Part shown: positions 25,236 through 33,393 of the stretch, one piece after another
Numbering within the stretch: the first letter of the stretch is position 1
Layout: every line of letters starts with the position of its first letter
Assembly (NCBI GenBank): GCA_021793405.1
Contig: JAJYSV010000001.1
Location: 124,001 to 188,000, forward strand
DNA length: 64,000 nucleotides
DNA from: Acidobacteriota bacterium
GTDB taxonomy: Bacteria > Acidobacteriota > Terriglobia > Terriglobales > Acidobacteriaceae
Direction: 5' to 3'
The notes under the pieces: model-generated
What the model was told of the DNA's origin: nothing
Database searches by the model: none
What the model saw: the letters and a program-made list of their open reading frames with translations, nothing else
Program-made: the position numbers and the translations under genes

Positions 25236-26894
25236 CTATTGCGGCGGAGCCATCATCTCAGGCACTGCCTCTTGCGCAGGCCCTTCCTCTCGTACCATGC
25301 CAATTTTGCCATCCGGCCCCATTGTGAGCGTGGGTGCATAGGCGCCCAGCAATCGGCGACGCCACCAGTCTCCGGTCGCGCGCTTTTCCGTCATGCTGGT
25401 AAACCAATACTGCCACAGCACGGCGCGCACCTCGCGTGCGGGATATTTGGGAAACGGATTACCGGCAAACAAAGCCAGCACATCCGGATCATTGGTCAGC
25501 AATAACTCTTCTGTTCGCGGCACAATCGGATACTGCGTCCACGAGCCCAGCGATGCGAACCACAGGTTCCAATCGAAACGTGGTTGATAGGGCGCATAAA
25601 TGCCGGGAGCCTGGTTCAGAGCCTGCGGTTTATAGCGGAAGGGATATGCGACCCAGGTGTGGCCATCGTCCGATCCTTGAAATTCAATTTCGTATCGATT
25701 CGGCGTCATCACCGCGAACAAACCATATTCATTCGCAATGCGAAACGGCTGCAATGCCGTGATTGGTTCAATCGGCAACGGAATGGTACGCCAGAACATT
25801 TGCAGCATCGGCACGATCGTCGCGTAGAAGATCCAGCCCAGCATCACTGCATTCGCAGCGATACCCAGAGAATGCGAGTGCCGGCGAAGACGCGAGCGCG
25901 GACTGACCGCAGGTGTTTCCTCCACCGAGTTTTCCAGGTTGCTCTCGCCTTCCGTGGGGGTGTCGCTGTCGGCGGCGACGGGGAACCGCCAGCGCGCTGG
26001 CACGAAGCGAATTAGAAAACGATCATCCAGTAGCAGGAACCCCAGCGCGAACACAATGTAATTCAAAAACGCATAATTGGCGGTCAGGATGACGACGATC
26101 TGCCACGGCGTCACGATAAAGAAGCATAGGATGCGCCAACGACGCGGTAGAAACAGCATCCATACAATCACCAGTTCCAACGCCAGCGTGGCCACGACGG
26201 TGGAGGCCTGAAACCAATGCGGAAGATGCTGCACATACCAGCCAATCCACGTGGGCAGCGGACCATTCTGGTAGTACTGGTCCATCGCAGTAAGATGACG
26301 CCACTCGGGATCGCCGCTGGCCAGCTTCACGACGCCGGACTCAAAGTAGATGCGGAACCACTCCCATAGCAGGAGAAACAGGCTGGCGCGTATTGGCAGT
26401 CGCCGCCTTCCCCACCCGGGAAAGAATCCGCCGGGAGCAAAGAAAAGCGACAGAAAGCCTGCCTCCAGCAGCATGCCATCCGATTGGTAGCCGGAAAAAT
26501 CTCCTGCTGCGCTTACGAAGGAAAGGAAGCAGACGAAGCAAACCGCCAGCATGGCGCGCGGCCAGACATTGGCGACAACCAGCAGCGAAGCCGCGATGCC
26601 CACCCAGCAGAGTGCCATCAGCATGTGGGAACCGCCGGAAATCCAGAGAAGAGTTGGCGCGTACCAGAAGCGCAGCGAACCGAGGCCGCGCTCCACTGCG
26701 GCAAGATATCCATCGGCGGGAAGGATTCCCTGGGGTCCGATCAAGCCGCGAATCTGAAAGATGAGCGAGTAGAACGCGGAAAAATAGATCAGGCCCAGGG
26801 CCCGCAGAAAAATCCAGCGGGAAATATGATGATCGGGTGTGCCCTGGTCGGGGTCGAACCAACCGCTGACCGTGTGTGCGGGAGCCCAGTTCAT
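25236..26894 (-). CDS. Lipase-maturation-factor-like membrane protein
   Basis: The product is 552 aa with about eight hydrophobic segments in the first two thirds, then a soluble C-terminal part. The pattern follows LMF1/LMF2: WIFLRALGLIYFSAFYSL, LWEWFRIYFESGVVKLASGDPEW, and in the tail PRFDWNLWFASLG and EVRAVLWQYWFTSMTEKRATGDWW. In animals LMF1 helps fold lipases in the ER; bacterial members are uncharacterised but may assist exported or membrane enzymes. The ATG lies 10 nt after a perfect TATAAT, so a short leaderless transcript is possible besides operon readthrough. The next gene upstream on this strand encodes a VKOR-like, disulfide-linked protein. Confidence 0.85.
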   Translation of the reverse strand: MNWAPAHTVSGWFDPDQGTPDHHISRWIFLRALGLIYFSAFYSLIFQIRGLIGPQGILPADGYLAAVERGLGSLRFWYAPTLLWISGGSHMLMALCWVGIAASLLVVANVWPRAMLAVCFVCFLSFVSAAGDFSGYQSDGMLLEAGFLSLFFAPGGFFPGWGRRRLPIRASLFLLLWEWFRIYFESGVVKLASGDPEWRHLTAMDQYYQNGPLPTWIGWYVQHLPHWFQASTVVATLALELVIVWMLFLPRRWRILCFFIVTPWQIVVILTANYAFLNYIVFALGFLLLDDRFLIRFVPARWRFPVAADSDTPTEGESNLENSVEETPAVSPRSRLRRHSHSLGIAANAVMLGWIFYATIVPMLQMFWRTIPLPIEPITALQPFRIANEYGLFAVMTPNRYEIEFQGSDDGHTWVAYPFRYKPQALNQAPGIYAPYQPRFDWNLWFASLGSWTQYPIVPRTEELLLTNDPDVLALFAGNPFPKYPAREVRAVLWQYWFTSMTEKRATGDWWRRRLLGAYAPTLTMGPDGKIGMVREEGPAQEAVPEMMAPPQ

Positions 26895-26904
26895 CGACTA
26901 GCGA

Positions 26905-26910
26905 ATTATA
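26905..26910 (-). promoter_or_regulatory. Candidate -10 box (TATAAT) directly before the lipase-maturation-like gene
   Basis: A consensus TATAAT on the minus strand ends 11 nt before the A of the ATG at 26894, which would place the transcript start about 4 nt from the start codon. No ribosome-binding site is present, matching a leaderless mRNA. The -35 region is poor. Confidence 0.4.
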
Positions 26911-26978
26911 GAGCCAATGCGGCACTCCCGACACGCGGATCCGTGCGCGGAAAACGAAATTCCAGGAGCGCGCCGTCT

Positions 26979-27470
26979 TCACACCAGGTGGGGCCGCTCC
27001 GCCTCACGCGCTTTGCGCGCGAAGTAGACCACGCCAGCCGTCGCGGCTGCCGTGCCCACGCACCAGGAGCATATCCGCCCATGTTGCGTAATTTGCTTGC
27101 GAAGACCCCGGATCGCCATGGCTGCATCCAGGGCCACTTTGGCGCGCAACATTTTTCGCACCACCGGCCGCGATGGTTTCGCAGCCATCAGCAAGGCCAG
27201 GGTGACACCATAGCTGGCAACGCCCAGAACTCCGTCGGGAATGCCAAAGCGATACGCCCCCTTCGAGGTGACGATCCGCTTAGAGTTAAAGATTCGTCCT
27301 GGCGGGTCCGGCAGGTTCCGCACAATTTTCAGTTGCACCAGCGCCACCGGAGTCAATGACGCCATCGCGGCGCAACAGCAGGCGATCGCCATGCCCTTGT
27401 GGACCGGGCACACTTTACGCAGTGCAACCGAGCTTATCGGTTGGTTGTCTGTTTCCAGCTGCAACGACAT
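26979..27470 (-). CDS. VKOR-like (vitamin K epoxide reductase family) membrane protein
   Basis: The product is 163 aa; ATG 27470 follows AAAGGAG. Three or four hydrophobic helices are visible. SKGAYRFGIPDGVLGVASYG matches the VKOR motif S-x-y-x-x-f-G-I-P-x-x-x-x-G, and RICSWCVGTAAATAG matches the C-terminal CxxC that faces the quinone in VKOR/DsbB-like enzymes. Family members reoxidise periplasmic thiol oxidases using quinone; the second (loop) cysteine pair is not clear here. The gene starts inside the SDR gene, overlapping it by 56 nt in another frame. Confidence 0.7.
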   Translation of the reverse strand: MSLQLETDNQPISSVALRKVCPVHKGMAIACCCAAMASLTPVALVQLKIVRNLPDPPGRIFNSKRIVTSKGAYRFGIPDGVLGVASYGVTLALLMAAKPSRPVVRKMLRAKVALDAAMAIRGLRKQITQHGRICSWCVGTAAATAGVVYFARKAREAERPHLV

Positions 27471-28488
27471 TGCCAGTCTCCTTTCGGGATTGCTGAGTCT
27501 TTTTCCAGCCCACGACAGCCGCCGTCACCAGCGCGGCTCCAGCGGCCACAAACCAATTATGATGCAGATCCATGAAGACCTGTGGGCTGAAAGAGCGCGA
27601 TCGCTTGTCGAACGGCCCGTGCGCGCCGTGCCGGCCGGGAACATAGTCCCATAGATTGTTGGGCCGGTTCGGATCATCCGGAATATCGGTCTGCTGCGCC
27701 TCGTATCCGGTATCTCCCAGGTAGCGATCGAGCAGTCCGGGGACAAAAATCTGACCGATCATCGACTCCACCGTCGGCGAGCCTACCCAATACTCGCGTC
27801 GAGGCCGATCCACTCCCGCGGCATGGACAACAACTTTGGCGGCGACTTCCGGCTGAAAAATGGGAGGCACGGGCTGTGGTTTATCTGGAAGCCGACTTTT
27901 CACCCACGTGAACTGGACAGTGTTCATTGCCGGCATTTGCACTACTGTCAGCTGGACATTGCTTTTGTCGTGATACAGTTCGCACCGCAGAGAATCCGTA
28001 AATCCAATGATGGCGTGTTTCGCGCCACAGTAGGCGGACTGCAAGGGAATGCTGCGTACCGTCAGCGCCGAACCCACCTGAATGATGGTCCCGCAGTCGC
28101 GCGGCAGCATCCGGCGCAAAGCTGACTGCGTTCCGTAGACATAGCCCAGATAGGTAACCTCTGTGACCCGTTTGTACTCTTCCGCTGTCATCTCCTTCAC
28201 CGGAGAAAATACCGAAACCATGGCATTATTCACCCACACATCGATCGGTCCAAAGGTTTCCTCCAGTCGGCTGGCAGCCTGTTCGATAGACGGGGCATCG
28301 CTCACGTCGAGCGGCAGGACCAGCGCTTGTCCGCCCAATAGCCGCACCTCTTCACTGCACGCTTCCAGGGCCTGCCGATTGCGTGCAATCAGCCCGATCC
28401 GCGCCCGCTGTTTCGCAAATGCATGCGCGATAGCGCGGCCCAGACCTGCGGAAGCCCCGGTGACCATGACAACTTGGTTCAATTTCAT
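27415..28488 (-). CDS. Short-chain dehydrogenase with C-terminal membrane anchor
   Basis: The product is 357 aa; ATG 28488 follows AAAGGAAG. The Rossmann core has VTGASAGLGRAIA (NAD(P) site), VNNAMV (for the usual NNAG), and Ser with SAYCGAKHA (Y-x-x-x-K catalytic pair). At about 100 residues past a standard SDR, the C-terminus carries a hydrophobic helix (WFVAAGAALVTAAVVGW) and a charged tail, so the enzyme is probably membrane-tethered with a cytoplasmic active site. Similar anchored SDRs act on lipids or polyprenols, but the substrate is unknown. The 3' end overlaps the VKOR-like gene by 56 nt. Confidence 0.87.
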   Translation of the reverse strand: MKLNQVVMVTGASAGLGRAIAHAFAKQRARIGLIARNRQALEACSEEVRLLGGQALVLPLDVSDAPSIEQAASRLEETFGPIDVWVNNAMVSVFSPVKEMTAEEYKRVTEVTYLGYVYGTQSALRRMLPRDCGTIIQVGSALTVRSIPLQSAYCGAKHAIIGFTDSLRCELYHDKSNVQLTVVQMPAMNTVQFTWVKSRLPDKPQPVPPIFQPEVAAKVVVHAAGVDRPRREYWVGSPTVESMIGQIFVPGLLDRYLGDTGYEAQQTDIPDDPNRPNNLWDYVPGRHGAHGPFDKRSRSFSPQVFMDLHHNWFVAAGAALVTAAVVGWKKTQQSRKETGNVVAAGNRQPTDKLGCTA

Positions 28489-28586
28489 TCAACTTCCTTT
28501 CTTGGGGGCTGCTTGAAATGATCCTCTCAGACTTTGTTTTTGAACGCCATCGAGACCGGCAAGCCCCTAATCGGTGAGATGCCATT

Positions 28587-29816
28587 TCACGCCGCTAGCT
28601 CCAGCGCGGATGCCGTGTTTTGAAAGTCCGTCAGGACCTCCGCGCCGTGGTCCGTTACGGCAACAACATCGCAATGGCGCATGCCCCCGTAACCATCGAT
28701 ATAGATCGCCGGTTCGATGTTGAAGGTCATGCCAATTTCCAAAATATCCGTGGATTTTGGGTGGATTCTTGGGATAGCGTCGTGGTTGGCCGCCGAAAAA
28801 CCCACTCCATGTCCAGTCGCATGTTTAAAATTTTCCCCGAATCCGCGTCCCGCCAGCACGTCGCGAGCCGCCTTGTCGATTTCCGCCGCGACCACGCCGG
28901 CGGAGATGCGAGCCAGTGCGGCCTGCCGTGCCTCCAGGATTGCGGCGCGCATGGCCGTTTGTTTCGCATCCGCCTGGCCGCAGGTGTAGGTGCGGGTGAT
29001 GTCGGTCCAGTAGCCATCGGCTTGAGAATTGCAATGGATCATCGCCAGATCTCCGGGCTCAATCGTGCGTGTTCTTGTCCGCGCATAGGCCGCATGGGCG
29101 GTCGCGGAGTTCGCCCCGGACATGCAGAAATAGAACGCATCCGTGCACACGGCCTGTTTCCGGGCCGGGCACGCTGCGTAGGCAGACCGAAAAAACTCCG
29201 CTGCCCGCGGTTCCACCGAACCTGATTTGAGTTCCGTGCTGCCCGCTTCATACGCAGCCTGGGCAAGCTTGCAAGAAAGACGCAGGCGATCCAGCTCGCG
29301 CGGCGTCTTTGCCATACTCAACCGTACCAGCAGGTCGTCGGCGGAAATCAGCACGATCTGTGGAAAAGCATCCTGTACGATGTCGCGCAACGTCGAGCCC
29401 AAATGCGATTGCGCCAGATACGAGACGGGAGCGAGAGTGCCATGCAACTCCACTCCGATCCGCGCCGAGTCGAGGCCCAGCGAAGCTACAAGATGAGCGA
29501 GCGGTTGAGCAATGGCCTTTTTTGAATTTGTGATTTGGCTCAGCGATCCCGGTTGAAAAGTGGCGCGTTGAGCAATCGACATTTGTGCCGCAATTTCCTC
29601 TTCGTCCTCGGGCAGCAGCAGATGCACCGACCCGTCCGCCGTGAACAGCGCTACCGTATTTGCCATCACGGGCCAATAGCCTGTGAGCAGCAGCACGTGG
29701 GAGGGTAGGCAGCAGAACACCGCGTCCAATTTCTGTTCGCGTAGCGTCGCAACGACGCGGTCGATGCGGTCGATATCGGGTGGAACGTTCGCGGTGGTGT
29801 TGGCTGCATCGATCAT
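28587..29816 (-). CDS. M24-family (creatinase/Xaa-Pro peptidase-like) hydrolase
   Basis: The product is 409 aa, with an ATGA overlap with the GMC gene stop. A creatinase N-terminal domain precedes a pita-bread domain. Metal-site residues of Xaa-Pro peptidases are partly present: DGYWTDITRTY (two Asp), HATGHGVGF (His) and NIEPAIYID (Glu). The final Glu of G-x-R-x-E is replaced: GGMRHCDVVAV. Loss of this ligand is typical of creatinase-like members that do not use two metals, so peptidase activity is uncertain. It sits in the middle of the redox cluster, so a small-molecule amide substrate is possible. Confidence 0.85.
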   Translation of the reverse strand: MIDAANTTANVPPDIDRIDRVVATLREQKLDAVFCCLPSHVLLLTGYWPVMANTVALFTADGSVHLLLPEDEEEIAAQMSIAQRATFQPGSLSQITNSKKAIAQPLAHLVASLGLDSARIGVELHGTLAPVSYLAQSHLGSTLRDIVQDAFPQIVLISADDLLVRLSMAKTPRELDRLRLSCKLAQAAYEAGSTELKSGSVEPRAAEFFRSAYAACPARKQAVCTDAFYFCMSGANSATAHAAYARTRTRTIEPGDLAMIHCNSQADGYWTDITRTYTCGQADAKQTAMRAAILEARQAALARISAGVVAAEIDKAARDVLAGRGFGENFKHATGHGVGFSAANHDAIPRIHPKSTDILEIGMTFNIEPAIYIDGYGGMRHCDVVAVTDHGAEVLTDFQNTASALELAA

Positions 29817-31558
29817 GACGTTAGATTGGCCAAGCGCGGAACCCCGCGCCCGTACGTCCCCGGAGGTGCAAGATCGCGTCGGATGGCTGGCTGCATCATA
29901 TCCCGATGGTTGGTGTTAAAAATAGATTCCCCTTGGGCTATTAAGTAATCACCCGTCCGTGCGGCCAGGGCCTGAATCGTCAGCCCGGGATTAGCCGATC
30001 CTTGCGTGGGCAGAATGCTGCCGTCGCATACGAAAAGGTTGGCGACATCGTGGGTGCGTCCGTATTTATCCACAACCGAGGTGCGAGGATCGGTGCCCAT
30101 GCGCGCCGCGCCTACGAGATGCGCGAAACGCGTCTCCTGCACAACTTCTTCCGCGCCCGCCGCGCCCATCACTTCTATCACTTTGTTTTTTCCGAACTCG
30201 ATCAGCTTCTCGTCATTGTCATGGAGACCAAAAGTAACCTTTGCAACCGGAATGCCGAAACGATCCTTGGCCTCGGCAAGCTGCACGCGATTTTCCGGCC
30301 AGGGCAGGATTTCTCCCAGCAAAGCGATCGCCGCCCAATGGTTGTAATCCATCATGATGCGGCGCAGCCCCCATCCCCACGCGCCTTTGGCCGTCATCAT
30401 CTGCTTGGCGAACGCGATAGGAAGCGGGCCCACGGTCTGGATGGCAAAGCCGCGCGCAAAATCCCGCTTGGAATCGGTTTCGTAGAATTCTTCCGTCAGT
30501 GCGTGGGCGGGCGGAGCTTTGTAAATGCGAACCAGATCATGAAAGCGCCCCAGCACTACGTTGCCGGCCTGCGCCATCAAATAGCGACCCACCGTGTCGC
30601 TGGAATTAGCCAGCCCATTCTCGTGGCCCGGGCAGGCCGAGTTCAATAGCAGGCGCGGCGTTTCAATTGCATATCCGGAAACAATGACGGCCTTCGCCCT
30701 TTGAAAATGCTCTTGCCCGTGCACATCGAAATAGCTGACCCCAGTTACCCGATTTTCCTTGTTCACATGAATGCGGCTCACCATCGAATCATCGCGAATC
30801 TCGGCGCCACTTCTCAGCGCGTCCGGAACATGCGTGATCAGCGTGCTGGCCTTGGCGCCCACCTTGCATGCCTGAATACAGAAACCGCGATAGATGCAAT
30901 GCTGCCGATCGCCGTGGGAACCGGAGAGGATCGCAACCGGGCCGCCAATGCTGACGCCGATGCCGAGTTTGGTGCAGCCCTGGATGAGAACATCGCCGGC
31001 GCCGCCCATGGGATGAGGGCCATACGCGTAGCCATGCGGGTCGCCCCAGGGATAGTAGGCTGGCCCCGCCACCGGCATTTCCAGTTCGAGCTGCTCGTAA
31101 TACGGCTTCAACTCTTCATACGTCATCGGCCAGTCGATGCCGACTCCGTCTTCGGAATGAATGCGAAAATCCGATGGATGCAGCCTCGGCGTAAAGGCTG
31201 CCCAGTGCACCGATCCTCCACCAACGCCGCGGCCGGAGTTGTTCGCGCCCAGCGCCAGTGGATGCGTTCCTCCCGTGATGCGCAGTTGCTCCCAATAGAG
31301 ATTGTGGGAACCCGCTTCATCGCTGACCCAGTCGCGTTCCGTGTTCCAGAAGGGACCTGCTTCGAGGCCCAGCACGCGAAAGCCGGCGCGCGCAAGACGC
31401 TGCAACAGCACTCCTCCAGCAGAGCCGACGCCGATAACAACGTAGTCGACTTCCTCTTCTCCAAACCGCCGCATCGGTACGTCGATTTCCTGTATGGGTC
31501 CGAGTGCGTGTCCGTTTCCGTTGCGCTCATTGAAGAGGTATTTTTTCAGCGGATTCAA
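29813..31558 (-). CDS. GMC-family oxidoreductase (gluconate 2-dehydrogenase flavoprotein type)
   Basis: The product is 581 aa from TTG 31558, which has GGGAGG six nt upstream and overlaps the stop of the preceding gene as TTGA; ATG starts further up lie inside that gene. The FAD motif VIGVGSAGGVLLQRLARAG begins about residue 41, followed by GLEAG. The GMC signatures GRGVGGGSVHWAAFTPR and the end motif (HLVGAARMGTDP, SANPGLTIQALA) are present, as is a cysteine cluster (CIYRGFCIQACKVGAK). With the adjacent subunit-3-like gene this resembles membrane-bound sugar/alcohol dehydrogenases; the usual cytochrome c subunit is missing here. Confidence 0.9.
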   Translation of the reverse strand: MNPLKKYLFNERNGNGHALGPIQEIDVPMRRFGEEEVDYVVIGVGSAGGVLLQRLARAGFRVLGLEAGPFWNTERDWVSDEAGSHNLYWEQLRITGGTHPLALGANNSGRGVGGGSVHWAAFTPRLHPSDFRIHSEDGVGIDWPMTYEELKPYYEQLELEMPVAGPAYYPWGDPHGYAYGPHPMGGAGDVLIQGCTKLGIGVSIGGPVAILSGSHGDRQHCIYRGFCIQACKVGAKASTLITHVPDALRSGAEIRDDSMVSRIHVNKENRVTGVSYFDVHGQEHFQRAKAVIVSGYAIETPRLLLNSACPGHENGLANSSDTVGRYLMAQAGNVVLGRFHDLVRIYKAPPAHALTEEFYETDSKRDFARGFAIQTVGPLPIAFAKQMMTAKGAWGWGLRRIMMDYNHWAAIALLGEILPWPENRVQLAEAKDRFGIPVAKVTFGLHDNDEKLIEFGKNKVIEVMGAAGAEEVVQETRFAHLVGAARMGTDPRTSVVDKYGRTHDVANLFVCDGSILPTQGSANPGLTIQALAARTGDYLIAQGESIFNTNHRDMMQPAIRRDLAPPGTYGRGVPRLANLTS

Positions 31559-32274
31559 TGGGTGCCTCCCTGCCCCGGCGTGGCCTGATGCAGGTCGTGC
31601 CCGCTGATCAATTCGTAAATGTCGGAGACAGAATCCTCGGGCGCTTCCCACTCATAACGCTGCTCCTCGACTTCCCATGGTTCCGCTTCGCCACGCTCCA
31701 GACGCATGTAGGCGCGCGGATAGGCGGGGCCGCCGAAACCGATCTCATCCCAGGCGTACGGATGCGCGTAGTACGCCTCGGCAGCGTCCTGCACCATCAG
31801 CATCCAGAAGCGATGCACCGGCATCCGCTCCCAAATATGGTGCGCCCCTTCCGGCTTGCCATCGTGCAGGGTTCGAAGCAGCTTGTCCTGTTCCAGCGGC
31901 GTCAGTTCCAGAAATCCGCGTCCATCCTTGCCTCGTGCAATCTCTTCGATCGCTTGCATCCCCAGGCGATAGGCCTCCTGATCGGGGGGCATGTTTTCAT
32001 ATCGGTAGCCGTCGAGCCGGTTTGTATGCAGACGCTCATCCACCACGGGAACGATGGGAATTCTGTACTTCTCGTCACGATCAATCTGGGGAAGGATGTG
32101 CTCGAAGATCGCCTCGATCAGCGGAGCTTCCTCGGGAGTGAAGAAATGAAGTTCGAGCGATCGCGCCACCCGTTTCAATACGGTCGCACGCGTTGCTTCG
32201 TCCCAGTTGGCCTGCTGGCCGAGCGTGGAAAATCCCGGATAATACCCCGGCTGCACAGAGGTGCGTCCCTTCAT
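31555..32274 (-). CDS. Gluconate 2-dehydrogenase subunit 3 family protein
   Basis: The product is 239 aa, with a 4-nt overlap with the upstream gene (32271) and TTGA coupling to the GMC gene. Subunit 3 proteins form the small partner of GMC-type flavoprotein dehydrogenases and are thought to assist cofactor loading or export. Typical sequence is seen in FFTPEEAPLIEAIFEHILPQ near the front, and RFWMLMVQDAAEAYYAHPYAWDEIGFGGPAYP, where the aromatic YAHP...GGPAYP motif is characteristic. I see no Tat or Sec signal, unlike many family members. Confidence 0.88.
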   Translation of the reverse strand: MKGRTSVQPGYYPGFSTLGQQANWDEATRATVLKRVARSLELHFFTPEEAPLIEAIFEHILPQIDRDEKYRIPIVPVVDERLHTNRLDGYRYENMPPDQEAYRLGMQAIEEIARGKDGRGFLELTPLEQDKLLRTLHDGKPEGAHHIWERMPVHRFWMLMVQDAAEAYYAHPYAWDEIGFGGPAYPRAYMRLERGEAEPWEVEEQRYEWEAPEDSVSDIYELISGHDLHQATPGQGGTH

Positions 32275-33302
32275 GATTCCCTCCGCATCAGGCTCGCTAA
32301 CAAGCCCAGCATGCCGCAGGCGCTGAACAACAGAGGAGCCAGAATCGGCGGTCCGTACAAGACGTTGTAGAGCAAGTGTTTTCTACCGCCCGGACGTCTG
32401 AAAATTCCCCGCGCGTGGTAGAAGAATCCCACGCCGCCGTCCACTACTGCAGCCGCGGAAAGCGCAGGCAGCCAGGTATGGGCGGGTTTGCGATTGCGCA
32501 TGGCCGCGATGCAGGCGGCGATCAACATCGGGGACAGAACCACGGGAGTCCATTGCGCCTTGTAGCGGAAATTATTTTTATAGTGAGAATAGAAAGCCTC
32601 AAAGCCGCTGAAAAATGCGGCGAATGCGGCGGCGAGCGCCATGTGCTTCTGGAATTTTCCCTCGCGCAGATCCTGGCTCAACGTGATCGTTTCGGGCTTG
32701 GAAATCCGCTTGCCTGGCAGCGCCTTCGTCCAATGATGTTCATGAGCGGCTCGCGGAATCCAGGCAATGTCGTCGGCAGGATGATCGGCATCATCTTCCC
32801 GGCGAAGATAGGAGGCGATCAGGCCGAGATACGCGCTGATGCCGAACAAGAGAGGAGCGAAAACAGGCGGCCCCATGACCATGTTCGTCATGGGAAACCG
32901 CCACCCTCCCGGCTTGCGAGCAATGCCGCGCAGGTGAAAGTAAAATCCGAGAACACCATCTGCCAACGTCAGCGCGGCAATGGGCCGAAGCACGCGTCGG
33001 GCGCCGCGCCTGCTCATAAACCCGGCCGCTGCTCCGGCGACCAACAACAGGCTGAGAGCCACCGGCGTGTACATCACTCTGCGGCTGTAACTGCCTCGAT
33101 AGTGTTCGTAGCCGACTTCGAGTCCAGTCAGCAGGCTGGAAGCGCCCGACAACAGGGCCAGGCCCCTCTGAAATCGTCCCTCGCGAAGATGTTCATCCAC
33201 CGCTTCGATTGCATCCAAGCCTTCCGACTCCAACGACTGTCCCGGCCTTTCCATTTCGACCACTCGTTGCAATTCCAATCGTTGCATCTTGGCTTTATCC
33301 AT
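32271..33302 (-). CDS. Internally duplicated membrane protein of unknown function
   Basis: The product is 343 aa from ATG 33302 (GGAGA 4 nt upstream). The chain is two copies of a ~130-residue unit: each begins LREGRFQ/LREGKFQ, continues through a GLEVGYEHYRG/GFEAFYSHYKN motif, a YTPVALS/WTPVVLS helix, a DGVLGFYFHLRGI/DGGVGFFYHARGI segment and a MGPPVFAPLLF/YGPPILAPLLF helix, and ends SYLRRE/SLMRRE. About eight membrane helices result. The conserved Tyr-x-His and His-x-Arg-Gly pairs in both copies could bind heme or metal. It overlaps the subunit-3 gene by 4 nt, so it probably serves the GMC dehydrogenase, perhaps as membrane anchor or electron acceptor. Confidence 0.8.
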   Translation of the reverse strand: MDKAKMQRLELQRVVEMERPGQSLESEGLDAIEAVDEHLREGRFQRGLALLSGASSLLTGLEVGYEHYRGSYSRRVMYTPVALSLLLVAGAAAGFMSRRGARRVLRPIAALTLADGVLGFYFHLRGIARKPGGWRFPMTNMVMGPPVFAPLLFGISAYLGLIASYLRREDDADHPADDIAWIPRAAHEHHWTKALPGKRISKPETITLSQDLREGKFQKHMALAAAFAAFFSGFEAFYSHYKNNFRYKAQWTPVVLSPMLIAACIAAMRNRKPAHTWLPALSAAAVVDGGVGFFYHARGIFRRPGGRKHLLYNVLYGPPILAPLLFSACGMLGLLASLMRRES

Positions 33303-33393
33303 CAAGTCTCCGTATCTCGTTGCCGTGGGAAATTTCGGAAGAGCGCTCCAACCCGCAATTCCTTGGCCGCGCTCCATGCACGGTTGAATCTGG

